A stretch of DNA of 64,000 bases, taken from positions 1,426,001 to 1,490,000 of the forward strand of contig NZ_CP031557.1 in the NCBI RefSeq assembly GCF_003403075.1, in the 5' to 3' direction. The notes under the pieces were generated by a model. It was not told the origin of the DNA. It ran no database searches and worked only from the letters and a program-made list of their open reading frames with translations. Every line of letters begins with the position of its first letter. Position 1 is the stretch's first letter. Source of the DNA: Flavobacterium psychrotrophum. Lineage in GTDB: Bacteria > Bacteroidota > Bacteroidia > Flavobacteriales > Flavobacteriaceae. Made by a program: the position numbers and the translations under genes. Positions 26,375 to 39,137 of the stretch are shown piece after piece.

Positions 26375-26719
26375 GTTTTTGGATGATAAATACAGATATC
26401 AAAAAAAATACCCTAAAAATTTAATTAAAAAATAATTTAGTTTAATAATTAGATAATATTCCAAAATTTTCAGATTTATATTTCTCTCACCTTTGTACAA
26501 GACCTGATACTTAAAAGATTGTTAAAAAATTAAACTAAAACGTTTTCTTGAAACTGAAAATGTTTATGCTCTTACAGCTTGTATTTCATTGTAATAATAT
26601 CCAAAAAACATATCTGATAAATAATAATAAATAAGTAAACCTACGCTTTTTTCACTATAACGATATAGTGTTTTTCTGACCTAATTTTTTAACTATTAAC
26701 CATTTAACCTTATGCTGAT
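26375..26719 (+). other. 345-bp leader between uxaB and susC
   Basis: AT-rich, with no ORF. It contains a weak promoter-like CACCTTTG at 26488-26495 (consensus TA replaced by CA, no clear -33 TTTG) and the hairpin annotated at 26653-26675. It probably carries a separate promoter or an RNA-level control point for the SusCD-GH2 segment. Confidence 0.5.
26653..26675 (+). promoter_or_regulatory. attenuator-like hairpin in the susC leader
   Basis: A perfect 7-bp stem CACTATA/TATAGTG with loop ACGA is followed by five T, 45 bases before the susC start. Weak as a terminator, but placed to tune transcription from the catabolic genes into susC. Confidence 0.45.
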
Positions 26720-29700
26720 ATGATGAAACTAATACTCATCTCCGGAAGCGAAAATCGCCTTAAAGAAAATAAAAGGCAGCTGTTTCCAAAAATACTATTG
26801 TTGTTTTTATTGGGCTTATCTGCCCATACTGCCCTGGCACAAAGTACCGTAACCGGACAGGTAAAAGCATCAGACAATCTTTCTGAAGGCCTTATTGGCG
26901 CTTCTGTACTTAATAAAGCCACTGGCAAAGCTGTTACTACAGATTTAAATGGTGAATACTTTGTATCTGCTTCTCAAAGCGATACACTTGTATTTACTTT
27001 TATAAGTTACAAATCGCAGTCTGTTGCAGTAGGTAGCCAGTCAGTTATTAACGTTACACTTCAGTCAGACAATGAACAGCTTGATGAGGTTGTAATTGTG
27101 GCATACGGCACCCAAAAAAAGGTAAATCTTACAGGCTCTATATCTACAATATCATCTAAAGATTTAGATAACAGGCCTATAACCCAGGCATCTCAGGCTC
27201 TTGCGGGTCTAACGTCGGGTGTTATCGTATCGCAGGGTTCAGGCCGCCCCGGTGCAGATGGTACCGGCATCACTATAAGGGGATCAGGATCTTATGGTGC
27301 AGGTGGCGGGCCACTTGTATTGATAGATGGGCTTGCAGGATCGCTAAATGATGTAGATCCAAACATTATTAAGAGTATAACAGTGCTAAAAGATGCTGCT
27401 TCTGCAGCAATTTATGGTAGCCGTGCGGCTAATGGTGTTATTCTTGTAGAAACCAAGCGCGGTACAGAAGGTAAAATGCAGGTAAGCTATAACAGCTATG
27501 CAGGTTTTCAAAATCCTACTTCGCTGCCCGATTTTGTAAATTCTGCCGAATATGCAATATTGAGAAACGAAGCTAATGCAAACATGGGGCAATCTGCTAC
27601 ATATACTGATGCTGAGATACAAAAATTTCGCGATCAGTCAGATCCTGATAATTATCCGAATGTTCCACATTTAAAAAACCTTTTAAATTCAGGCTCAGGT
27701 TTTCAAACCAACCATAACCTGAGCTTTATGTGGGGTAATGATAAAATAAGAAACCTTTTTTCTACATCATATCTTAAGCAGGATGGTTTAGTTGAAGAAA
27801 ACAACTATACTAAGTTTAACTTTATGTTTAATACAGATACCAGGATTAAAGATAATCTTACGCTGAAAGTAAACATGATGGGGTACTCATCTGAAACTAA
27901 TGAGCCTACACAACTTGAGGGTGGCGGTAGCATGACGAGTATTATAAGATATGCGGTACGCCAGGGGCCAATTTATGCAGGCAGAAAATCTGACGGTACA
28001 TATGGTTACCAGGATAATTTTAGCCCTGAAGCCTGGCTGGACAGTAATTCATTTAAAAAAGGCACAAACAAATATTTTCTTGGAGGTACTGAGTTAGCAT
28101 GGGAGCCGGTAAAAGGGCTTACCATTAGCGGAAAAGTAGGATATATGTATAATGCCTACTATGATAAAAATTATATTGCCGAAGTAGTATTTGACCAGTA
28201 TAAAACAGTAGGGCCAAACAACCTTAATGTATACAGTGGCCAGGGCAGCCAGGTAACGCTGCAGGCATTGGCATCGTATACCAAGACTATTAAAAACCAC
28301 AATTTTACCATACTTGCAGGTGCATCTCAGGAAAACGCTGAAAACGTATTTATAAATGGTTACAGAAAAGATTTCCCTAATAACCTGTTGTCAGAACTAA
28401 ATGCTGCGGGTGCAGTAGGTATGTCTAATTCAGGTTCTGCTTCAGAGTGGGCTATACGATCTTATTTTGGCAGACTAAATTATATACTAAACGACCGCTA
28501 TTTGTTTGAAGCAAATATAAGGACAGATGGTACTTCAAGATTTCCGAGTGCGGGACGTTGGGGCGTATTTCCTTCATTCTCTGCAGGATGGATTGTTTCA
28601 GAAGAAGCTTTCTTAAAAGATAAACTGAGCTGGTTAAGCCTTCTAAAGTTCCGCGGTTCATGGGGTGAATTGGGTAACCAGAATGTGGGCGAGTATCCTT
28701 ACCAAAATAAGGTAAGCCTGGGCGAAAATTATTCTTTTGGAGGTATCTATACAGCAGGTGCAGCTGTAAATACTACAAGTAACGCTAATATAACATGGGA
28801 AAGTACCACTACAACAGATGTGGGTATAGATGCCTCTTTTCTTGGTGGCAGTCTGGGGCTTACATTTGATTACTTTAATAAAAAAACTAATGATGTACTC
28901 TATGGTATAGCAAGTTCATCAGTTCTGGGTATGGGAACAGCTCCGGTAAACATAGGCGGAGTAAGAAACAGGGGCTATGAAATAGCGCTTAACTTTAATC
29001 AGCAAATAGGAGATTTAAGATTTAGTGTAAGCCCTAACTTCTCATACATTAAAAATGAGGTTACAGAACTTTCCAGTGGTTTAAAGGAAGATATAAATAG
29101 TAACCTTTTTGTAGGGCAGCCCATAGGTGCAATTTACGGTTATGTTGCAGATGGCCTGTTTACAGACCAGGCAGATGTAGATAGTTATGCTTCTCAGCCT
29201 TATGCCGCAGAGCCGGGATTTGTGAGGTATAAGGATATTAGTGGCCCTGATGGTGTACCGGATGGTAAAGTAGACGGAACTTATGACAGAAAGGTTATAG
29301 GTAGCACAACCCCTAAATATACTTATGGTGCTACTATTAATGCTAATTACAAAGGATTTGATTTCTCATTATTGGTTAGCGGCCTTGGAGGTTATAAAAA
29401 GAGGCTGGACTCATACGAAGCATACGCGTTTTACAATGGAGGGCAGGTACAACGCTGGCAGGCAGACAACCGATGGACGGCAGACAACCCGAACAGAAAT
29501 GCTGAATATCCAAAACTTACCAGCCTTAATGGTAGTAGCGGTACTACAATGACGTCTACCTACTGGCTTAGGGATGCAAGCTTTTTGAGGGTTAAAAACA
29601 TACAGATAGGTTATACATTACCGGAAAGCTTTGTAAAGGATAAGCTAAAGATGGAAAGGCTAAGATTTTATGTAGGAGGGCAAAACGTGCTTTCTTTCAA

Positions 29701-29794
29701 TAAATTCTATGAAGGATGGGATCCTGAAATGAGCAACGGTAATTTTTATCCTATAACCAAAACCTACACATTAGGTATTAATGCCACATTTTAA
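26720..29794 (+). CDS. SusC-like TonB-dependent outer-membrane glycan importer
   Basis: A 1024-aa protein. The signal peptide is late (LLLFLLGLSAHTALAQ, about 30-41) behind a basic N-terminus. A carboxypeptidase-D-like domain (about 43-115) has the DLNGEYFVSA element, then the TonB box/plug region (DEVVIVAYGTQKKVNLTGSI; VLIDGLAG; SITVLKDAASAAIYGSRAANG) and a 22-strand barrel ending in the aromatic-terminated TYTLGINATF. With the SusD gene 12 bases downstream it should form the SusC2D2 complex that imports the glycan released at the surface. ATG 26720 and 26723 are both possible. No N-terminal secretin/TonB signalling (STN) domain is seen. Confidence 0.95.
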   Translation: MMKLILISGSENRLKENKRQLFPKILLLFLLGLSAHTALAQSTVTGQVKASDNLSEGLIGASVLNKATGKAVTTDLNGEYFVSASQSDTLVFTFISYKSQSVAVGSQSVINVTLQSDNEQLDEVVIVAYGTQKKVNLTGSISTISSKDLDNRPITQASQALAGLTSGVIVSQGSGRPGADGTGITIRGSGSYGAGGGPLVLIDGLAGSLNDVDPNIIKSITVLKDAASAAIYGSRAANGVILVETKRGTEGKMQVSYNSYAGFQNPTSLPDFVNSAEYAILRNEANANMGQSATYTDAEIQKFRDQSDPDNYPNVPHLKNLLNSGSGFQTNHNLSFMWGNDKIRNLFSTSYLKQDGLVEENNYTKFNFMFNTDTRIKDNLTLKVNMMGYSSETNEPTQLEGGGSMTSIIRYAVRQGPIYAGRKSDGTYGYQDNFSPEAWLDSNSFKKGTNKYFLGGTELAWEPVKGLTISGKVGYMYNAYYDKNYIAEVVFDQYKTVGPNNLNVYSGQGSQVTLQALASYTKTIKNHNFTILAGASQENAENVFINGYRKDFPNNLLSELNAAGAVGMSNSGSASEWAIRSYFGRLNYILNDRYLFEANIRTDGTSRFPSAGRWGVFPSFSAGWIVSEEAFLKDKLSWLSLLKFRGSWGELGNQNVGEYPYQNKVSLGENYSFGGIYTAGAAVNTTSNANITWESTTTTDVGIDASFLGGSLGLTFDYFNKKTNDVLYGIASSSVLGMGTAPVNIGGVRNRGYEIALNFNQQIGDLRFSVSPNFSYIKNEVTELSSGLKEDINSNLFVGQPIGAIYGYVADGLFTDQADVDSYASQPYAAEPGFVRYKDISGPDGVPDGKVDGTYDRKVIGSTTPKYTYGATINANYKGFDFSLLVSGLGGYKKRLDSYEAYAFYNGGQVQRWQADNRWTADNPNRNAEYPKLTSLNGSSGTTMTSTYWLRDASFLRVKNIQIGYTLPESFVKDKLKMERLRFYVGGQNVLSFNKFYEGWDPEMSNGNFYPITKTYTLGINATF

Positions 29795-29805
29795 TAACAA
29801 ATACT

Positions 29806-31437
29806 ATGAAAATAAAATTTCTTAAACATATATCTCCGGCAAAAGTACTGAGTGTAATAGCCTTGTCGGTAATTATTACAGGCTGTTCAGATGATTTTCT
29901 TGACAAGCAACCCCTTGACCAGGTTTCTGATGCTACCTTTTGGAAGAATGAAAAAGATGCTATGCTGGCACTTACCGGCTGTTATGACATTGATGCGTTT
30001 TGGGCAGGGCAGGACTTTTTTAATGGTATCTCTTTACTATGGCTAGACCTTGCTGCGGGTGAAGGTTCTGAAAAAGAACATTATCCTGATGGTATTACCG
30101 ATGGTACGCTAAATGCCACTAACTGGGTAACAGCATCATACTGGTCTAATACCTATCGCAAAATATCCAGGTGCAATAATTTTCTTGATCATATTGGAGA
30201 TGTAACCATGGATGAACAAAATAAGGCTATAATGACGGCTGAAATCCGCACGCTAAGGGCATACTGTTTTTTTAACCTTGCATTGTATTTTGGCGATGTA
30301 CCTATGCCGGAACATTTACTAACGGTAGAAGAGGCAAACAGCATACCACAAACATCAAAAGCTAATGTATGGGCATTTGTAGAGCAGGAACTTATAGAAA
30401 GTTATCCGGCATTACCTACAACACGCCCTGCGGCAGATAGCGGTCGCCTTACAGCAGGTGCATCGCTTGCAATACTGGGCAGGGTACAAATGGCACAACA
30501 AAAGTGGAGTCTTGCCGCTGCAACCTATAAAAAGATAATAGACAGTAATGCTTATGCTGTGTATCAAACAGGATATGCACAGGTGTTTTGGCAGGCAAAT
30601 GAAAATAATAGCGAGATTATATGGAGTACACAATACCAGGAAGACCAGTATGCACAGGTTTTGCCACAGTATGCTTACCCCGAAGCTATGGGCGGGTGGC
30701 ATCAGTTCTCTCCGTATAATGAGCTGGTACAATCTTTTGAATGTACAGATGGTAAAACCATAGAGGAGTCGCCATTATATGACTGGACAAATCCTTATGA
30801 AAACCGCGATCCCAGGATGGACTTTAATATAATGATATCTGACAGAACCGTGTTTAATGGTACTACTTATGTGTCCCGGCCAGATAGTAACTCGCCAGAC
30901 AGGATAAGCAGGTACAACTGGAGTGGTTACTGCATTAATAAACTTATGGATCCCAGCTTTAGCGGTAACCTTATGAACTATGGTGGTAATTCTATAATCA
31001 TTCGCTACCCTGAGGTGTTATTGGGGTATCTTGAATCTAAACTGGAGTCGGGTGAAGGTGTTACCCAGTCTGTGCTCGATGAAACCGTTAACCTTATACG
31101 CAACAGGCCTGGTGTAAATATGCCGGATGTTACAACGGCAGACCCAACACAACTGCGCGCTATTGTAAGAAGGGAACGCAAAGTAGAGCTGGCTTTTGAA
31201 GGAGTACATTATTATGATATCCTGCGTTGGGGCACAGCAGCACAAGAGCTTAATAAGCAGTTTACAGGTATGAAACTTACAAATACGCCTTCGTCTTATA
31301 CGGCATATCCGGTAGATAATAATGGGTTCTTTATTTACCAGAAGAAAAATTTTGTAGCTGGTGTAAATGAGCTTTGGCCAATACCGCAAACAGAACTGAA
31401 CATTAATAAAAACCTTGTTCAGAATCCTGGCTATTAA
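29806..31437 (+). CDS. SusD-like surface glycan-binding lipoprotein
   Basis: A 543-aa RagB/SusD protein with lipobox VIITGC (Cys27) followed by SDDFLDKQPLDQVSD, the typical acidic export signal and opening. TPR-like features follow (AEIRTLRAYCFFNLALYFGDVP), and the C-terminus has RRERKVELAFEGVHYYDILRWG and LWPIPQTELNINKNLVQNPGY, the standard SusD ending. It is the lid and glycan-capturing partner of the SusC importer. Its glycan specificity cannot be read by eye. Confidence 0.96.
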   Translation: MKIKFLKHISPAKVLSVIALSVIITGCSDDFLDKQPLDQVSDATFWKNEKDAMLALTGCYDIDAFWAGQDFFNGISLLWLDLAAGEGSEKEHYPDGITDGTLNATNWVTASYWSNTYRKISRCNNFLDHIGDVTMDEQNKAIMTAEIRTLRAYCFFNLALYFGDVPMPEHLLTVEEANSIPQTSKANVWAFVEQELIESYPALPTTRPAADSGRLTAGASLAILGRVQMAQQKWSLAAATYKKIIDSNAYAVYQTGYAQVFWQANENNSEIIWSTQYQEDQYAQVLPQYAYPEAMGGWHQFSPYNELVQSFECTDGKTIEESPLYDWTNPYENRDPRMDFNIMISDRTVFNGTTYVSRPDSNSPDRISRYNWSGYCINKLMDPSFSGNLMNYGGNSIIIRYPEVLLGYLESKLESGEGVTQSVLDETVNLIRNRPGVNMPDVTTADPTQLRAIVRRERKVELAFEGVHYYDILRWGTAAQELNKQFTGMKLTNTPSSYTAYPVDNNGFFIYQKKNFVAGVNELWPIPQTELNINKNLVQNPGY

Positions 31438-31474
31438 TATACAAGTTTAAGTTTTGGGTTATTGTTACTGTATT

Positions 31475-31507
31475 CCCCGGGCGCTATAGGCTGCGTCCGG
31501 GGTTTAC
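31475..31507 (+). terminator. GC-rich hairpin after susD
   Basis: A 10-bp stem CCCCGGGCGC/GCGTCCGGGG (one G-U pair) with an 8-base loop stands out against the AT-rich surroundings and is followed by a short T-rich stretch. It probably ends or attenuates the susCD transcript before GH2. Confidence 0.7.
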
Positions 31508-31513
31508 TATTAA

Positions 31514-34711
<3,198 letters not shown>

Positions 34712-35095
34712 ATTTACATTTATGTGTTTTACAAGCTACAGCAAATAAATTCTGAATTTAGAAATAGATTTGGCTAATTTGTTTGATAAGCAAAAAATGA
34801 CAAACTTAACTTAATGCGTAGTTGCTTAAGTTAAGTTTGTTGCATTTAAAAAGAAACCATAAATTCTTTTTATGCAGGCATAACTTGTTTTTTTACAATG
34901 TTAATTACACAAATCAAAACGTATCATGATTTGTTACAGTACATTAAATGTTTTTACTTAAAACATATAATATTATTTAGAATTAAAAATTACACGGTTT
35001 GTCTTTTAAAGAAAAGGTTATCGTTAAAATTGCCTCAAAAAACAGCAGTTTTATGTTAGCGATTGTGCTTTTCAATTTATCTTTGCACGTGTTAA
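34712..35095. other. 384-bp intergenic region after GH2
   Basis: Contains the hairpin at 34800-34840. A TAnnTTTG-type element (TATCTTTG, 35078-35085) lies only 10 bases before the next ATG, without a clear -33 partner. No other feature was recognised. Confidence 0.5.
34800..34840. terminator. long AT-rich hairpin downstream of GH2
   Basis: A 15-bp perfect inverted repeat (ACAAACTTAACTTAA and its complement) with an 11-base loop lies about 90 bases after the GH2 stop. It lacks a U-run, so it is either a Rho-assisted end or a mRNA-stabilising structure. Confidence 0.5.
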
Positions 35096-35716
35096 ATGAA
35101 TGCAAAAATAGCCTACTCTAAAATGTTCTCTGATAACTTACTTAAACAGCTGGATTTTATTAAAGAGATCGATAAGGTTAAATATATTCAGCGCAAAACC
35201 AGACTTTTTAATAGTAACAGAAATGAAAATGATGCTGAACACAGTTGGCATCTGGCATTGATGGCTCTTGTATTGGCAGAACATTCTAACGAACCTGTTG
35301 ATATACTAAAAGTGGTTAAGATGGTTCTTATACATGATATTGTTGAAATTGATGCAGGAGATGTCTTTATCTACGATACCCAAAAAAACCATTCTAATAC
35401 AGATCAGGAACGGTTAGCGGCTAACCGTATATTTGGATTACTTCCTGAAAGCCAGGCACAAGAGTTCGTTACGATTTGGGAAGAGTTTGAAGCAGGAGAA
35501 ACTGCTGAAGCAAAGTTTGCCAGAGCAATGGACAGGCTGGAACCACTTTTACAAAATACCTCTAATAATGGAGGAACCTGGAGAGAGTTTAACGTACCCT
35601 ATAAAAAGGTGTACGAAAAAAAGAGCCATATAAAAACAGGTTCAGAGGTGATATGGAATTATGCTGAAAATTTGATTAACGAGAGTGTTGAAAAAGGAAT
35701 TTTAAAAGATGAATAA
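35096..35716 (+). CDS. HD-domain phosphohydrolase (YfbR/HDDC2-like 5'-deoxynucleotidase)
   Basis: A 206-aa single HD domain with metal ligands in family order: H49 (NDAEHSWHLA), H80-D81 (VLIHDIVEID), and D144 (FARAMDRLEPLL). Glu84 and the DAGDVF loop are also typical. Relatives dephosphorylate deoxynucleoside 5'-monophosphates; the substrate here is inferred. It is monocistronic, without link to the sugar locus. A start at Met10 is possible, but the ATG at 35096 is preceded by a promoter-like element and is retained. Confidence 0.85.
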   Translation: MNAKIAYSKMFSDNLLKQLDFIKEIDKVKYIQRKTRLFNSNRNENDAEHSWHLALMALVLAEHSNEPVDILKVVKMVLIHDIVEIDAGDVFIYDTQKNHSNTDQERLAANRIFGLLPESQAQEFVTIWEEFEAGETAEAKFARAMDRLEPLLQNTSNNGGTWREFNVPYKKVYEKKSHIKTGSEVIWNYAENLINESVEKGILKDE

Positions 35717-35896
35717 GCAAGTATTGTAATAGGAGGGAATAACAAATGTTTTATTGGCGAAATGTAATTTTCCTGTTGCGTTCCAGGTTTATACAACTAC
35801 ATTTCAGCAGGATTTTTAAACGTTTCAGGATTTTTTTAGTTCTAACTATCCTTTTATATTGCACTTTTGCTATAATGTACTAAATTTTGTTATATA

Positions 35897-36931
35897 ATGA
35901 AAAACGCTACTATTACTGCCCTTGGTGGCTATGTACCCACTTCTGTCCTGTCTAACGAGGCACTTACAAAGATGGTTGATACATCTGAAGAATGGATTGA
36001 AAAAAGGACAGGCATCAAAGAGCGCAGGATAGCGGAATTTGACCAAAGTACGTCTCACCTTGCGGCAGGTGCCATAAAAGACCTGTTGCAAAGTTATGAT
36101 GTACACCCTTCAGAAATAGAAGGAGTAATTTTGGCCACGGCTACACCAGATAGTCTTCTTGCACCTACGGCGCCTACTGTATGCCAGTTATGCGAGTTAG
36201 ACAACGCATTTGGATTTGACCTTAACTCTGCCTGCAGCGGGTTTTTATATGCGCTTACCATGGCTACATCTATGATAGAGAGTGGCAGATACAAAAAAAT
36301 TATTGTTGTAGGTGCAGATAAAATGAGTTCTATAGTAGATTATAATGACCGTAATACCTGCATACTTTTTGGAGATGGGGCAGGTGCTGTGCTGTTAGAA
36401 GCCATTGAAAGTGGTAATGGTGTTTTAAACAGCATATTGCGCACAGACGGTAAAGGAACAGAATCGTTACTTGTACCGGGCGGTGGGTCTAAATATCCTG
36501 CAAGTGCAGAAAGCCTTATTAGCGGTAAACACTATATAAAGCAAGACGGTAGCCTTGTGTTTAAAAAAGCTGTTGCTGCTATGGGTAGTGTAAGTAGGGA
36601 TGCACTGACGGCTAACGACTTTGATAGCGAAGATATTGACTGGGTTATACCACATCAGGCTAATATCAGGATTATTAAAGCAGTAAGCGACAGTTTAAAT
36701 ATTCCTTTTGAGAAAGTAAAGGTAAATATTGAAAAATACGGAAATACAACTTCAGCGACTATACCATTGTGCCTGTGGGATTTTAAAGAAGATTTTAAAG
36801 AAGGGCAAAACCTGCTTTTAACTGCTTTTGGAGCCGGCTTTACATGGGGGGCAACTGTGCTGACCTGGGGAGTATTGCGCCCAAGCAAGTCTCATAATTA
36901 CCAGGGCAATTGTGTAGAGGCTACTATCTAA
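35897..36931 (+). CDS. fabH: 3-oxoacyl-ACP synthase III (FabH/KASIII family)
   Basis: A 344-aa ketosynthase that condenses an acyl-CoA primer with malonyl-ACP. The triad is visible: Cys113 (LNSACSGFLYA), His253 (WVIPHQANIRI) and Asn283 (EKYGNTTSATIP). The opening (ALGGYVPTSVLSN) and the GAGAVLLE strand fit FabH. It ends with about 20 residues (PSKSHNYQGNCVEATI) beyond the usual C-terminus. It stands alone rather than with rpmF/plsX/accB, so it is probably a secondary KASIII copy. Bacteroidota often have several. Confidence 0.9.
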   Translation: MKNATITALGGYVPTSVLSNEALTKMVDTSEEWIEKRTGIKERRIAEFDQSTSHLAAGAIKDLLQSYDVHPSEIEGVILATATPDSLLAPTAPTVCQLCELDNAFGFDLNSACSGFLYALTMATSMIESGRYKKIIVVGADKMSSIVDYNDRNTCILFGDGAGAVLLEAIESGNGVLNSILRTDGKGTESLLVPGGGSKYPASAESLISGKHYIKQDGSLVFKKAVAAMGSVSRDALTANDFDSEDIDWVIPHQANIRIIKAVSDSLNIPFEKVKVNIEKYGNTTSATIPLCLWDFKEDFKEGQNLLLTAFGAGFTWGATVLTWGVLRPSKSHNYQGNCVEATI

Positions 36932-36949
36932 AAGCCTGTAAAACATAAT

Positions 36950-36992
36950 AAAACGGATAAACAGTAATTTACTTATTGTTTATCCGTTTTTT
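36950..36992. terminator. bidirectional terminator between fabH and the TetR gene
   Basis: A 14-bp perfect stem AAAACGGATAAACA/TGTTTATCCGTTTT with a 13-base loop and continuing T-run lies between convergent genes. Confidence 0.92.
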
Positions 36993-37027
36993 GTGGTTTA
37001 TGTTTTTCTTATCTACAGCTGATGATC

Positions 37028-37633
37028 TTATTTTAAGCCTAATCTCTCTATTGATTCTTCAATAAATTTTATTGCAAGTTCTTTGTAGTGTAGTGTAAAA
37101 ACTTCGCATTGCATCCGATATTCGGCAATAGGAAAAATATGTTGAAGTGAGTGTGTTGGAAGATTTACGACAGAAAGCAGCTGCATTAAAAAATCTTCTG
37201 CCTGTAAATTTTGTAAACTTTCAGGTGGGGCAAAATTTTTTATCTCTTCCAGCAAAGCATTGATCTTTGATTTATGGACGTAAAAAAAACATTTTAAATC
37301 CGGATTGTACTTCATCCCTGTTATCAAAAATGTTTCCAGGTAAGGATATTTTACCGATATTGCAAATGCGTTATGTGCAAACAAAATAATACGGCTGTAC
37401 AACGTGTCGCTGCCTGTAAATAAAGGCTGCATTTTTAAATTGTAAAGCTCCATTGCTTTAGAACAAATTATTTCATGTATTTCTTTCTTGTCCTTAAAAT
37501 AATAGTGCAATAATGTCCTGCTTACATTAGCGGCAGTAGCAATTTCTATTGTAGAAGGGTTAAAAACCCCTTCGTTAAGAGCCAGTTTAATTGCGCAGTC
37601 TTTTATTTTTTCGAGGGTAGTGTCATCAGTCAT
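37028..37633 (-). CDS. TetR-family regulator of the adjacent efflux operon
   Basis: About 201 aa from ATG 37633, chosen because MTDDTTLEKIKDCAIKLALNEG is a normal TetR opening; an ATG at 37672 would add 13 hydrophobic residues. The HTH is TIEIATAANVSRTLLHYYFKDK (about 26-48), with a divergent ligand-binding half. It lies about 90 bases downstream of the outer-membrane factor gene, in the same direction, so it is probably the last gene of the RND block and may feed back on it. The ligand is unknown. Confidence 0.85.
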   Translation of the reverse strand: MTDDTTLEKIKDCAIKLALNEGVFNPSTIEIATAANVSRTLLHYYFKDKKEIHEIICSKAMELYNLKMQPLFTGSDTLYSRIILFAHNAFAISVKYPYLETFLITGMKYNPDLKCFFYVHKSKINALLEEIKNFAPPESLQNLQAEDFLMQLLSVVNLPTHSLQHIFPIAEYRMQCEVFTLHYKELAIKFIEESIERLGLK

Positions 37634-37725
37634 GTTATATTGCATTACAAAATTAAAAATCCCCACCCACAACTTAATTCCCCTGCTTTAGCATGGAAAA
37701 GTAGCGGATGAGGAAAATGTAATCT

Positions 37726-39135
37726 TTATTCTATACCACCGCCCAGGGCACGGTAAAGGTCTATAGAAGCGTTTATTTGCTCCAGCTTTATGCTAATGGC
37801 TTCCAGATCATTTTGTAGCGCACTGTTTTGTGCTGTAATAACTTCAAGATAATTTGCCATACCATTGCTGTATAGTAAATTGGCATCTTTTGTAGCTTTA
37901 TTAAGAGCTGTTGTTTTTTCTGACACCAAATCCCGGCGCTCACTTGCATATTTAAGTTTAGACATGGCATCAGATACTTCGCCTACAGCTATAGTAAATG
38001 ATTGTTTAAATGCCACAGCAGCTTTTTCCTGCTCAATAACAGCCACTTTATAAGCCGTGCTCAGTTCTTTTTTCCTGAAGAGCGGCTGTAAAATTCCGGC
38101 AGCAATTGTCTTGGTTATAGAGCCCGGAAAATCAAACCATTTTTCAAATTCAAACGTATTGGCACCTATTGAAGGTGTTAGTGTAAGCGATGGGTACATG
38201 GCTGCTTTTGCAAGCCCTGTTTTTGCCGCGGCAGACATCACTGTATATTCCGCGGCCTTTACATCAGGCCTCCTGCTTAAAAGCGCCACAGGAATACCCG
38301 ATGGGAAAATATTGGCAATTTCGCTGTTGCTAAGTGTGCCTGCACGTTCTATAGCATCAGGATACTCACCACATAATATTCTCAGCGCGTTTTCCTGAAC
38401 GGCAATACTGGCTTTAGCCTGGGGCAGTAAAAGTTCTGCCGTTTTCTTTTGTGCCTCGGTTTGGTCTAAAGCCAGCGAACTTATGCTGCCAGAATTATAT
38501 TGCAACTGCATCATTTGTAATGTGCTTGTTGTTAGCAGTATATTTTTCTCAGCAATTTTTAACTGCTCATCAAGTCCTAAAAGGTTGTAATATGCCTGGG
38601 CTACCTGTACAATGATCCTGGTTTTTAAAGCCAGGAGGTTCTCTTTTTGTGCAAAATAACTCGCCCTGCCGTCTCTTTTGCGCAGGGCAGCCTTGCCCCA
38701 CACATCAGCTTCCCAACTAAGGGCAAGGCTTGCGGTGTAGTCGTCTAGATATTCCTGCCCGGTAAATTGCTCACTAAGCGAACCGTTTAGTGACGATTTA
38801 GACAAGTAAGCCCTGTTTGCCGATACATTAAGGTCTAATGATGGTAACAATGACAGCTTGGCCTGTTTGTAATTCAGGTTTAGTTGCTCCATTGTTTTTA
38901 GAGCAGTAACTACTTCAAAATTTTTAGTTAGTGCTTTATTTATCAGTTCCTGTAGCTTTGCATCCTTGTAAAAATCTTTCCAGGGCAGGGCAAGCGTATC
39001 TCCCGTTAAAGTAATATTTTCACGATAGTTGGCAGGTGCGGCTAATTCCTCACGCTTGTACTTTTTACCTACAACACAAGATGTAGTGCTTAGTGATAAT
39101 GCGGCCGCTATGGCTATATAATATATTGATCTCAT
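37726..39135 (-). CDS. RND efflux outer-membrane factor (NodT/OprM type lipoprotein)
   Basis: A 469-aa TolC-like channel with lipobox STTSC (Cys20) and two repeated outer-membrane efflux domains (about 60-250 and 275-465). Typical elements are LSWEADVWGKAALRKRDGRA, SRRPDVKAAEY and the long coiled-coil helices rich in Ala/Glu. It forms the outer-membrane duct of the pump. Its start is only 2 bases after the inner-membrane pump stop, so translation is probably coupled. Confidence 0.93.
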   Translation of the reverse strand: MRSIYYIAIAAALSLSTTSCVVGKKYKREELAAPANYRENITLTGDTLALPWKDFYKDAKLQELINKALTKNFEVVTALKTMEQLNLNYKQAKLSLLPSLDLNVSANRAYLSKSSLNGSLSEQFTGQEYLDDYTASLALSWEADVWGKAALRKRDGRASYFAQKENLLALKTRIIVQVAQAYYNLLGLDEQLKIAEKNILLTTSTLQMMQLQYNSGSISSLALDQTEAQKKTAELLLPQAKASIAVQENALRILCGEYPDAIERAGTLSNSEIANIFPSGIPVALLSRRPDVKAAEYTVMSAAAKTGLAKAAMYPSLTLTPSIGANTFEFEKWFDFPGSITKTIAAGILQPLFRKKELSTAYKVAVIEQEKAAVAFKQSFTIAVGEVSDAMSKLKYASERRDLVSEKTTALNKATKDANLLYSNGMANYLEVITAQNSALQNDLEAISIKLEQINASIDLYRALGGGIE

Positions 39136-39137
39136 TA

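Noticed and set aside
34800..34840. Riboswitch-like structure after GH2
   Set aside because: A simple perfect hairpin without multi-helix organisation, located downstream of the gene and far from the next start.
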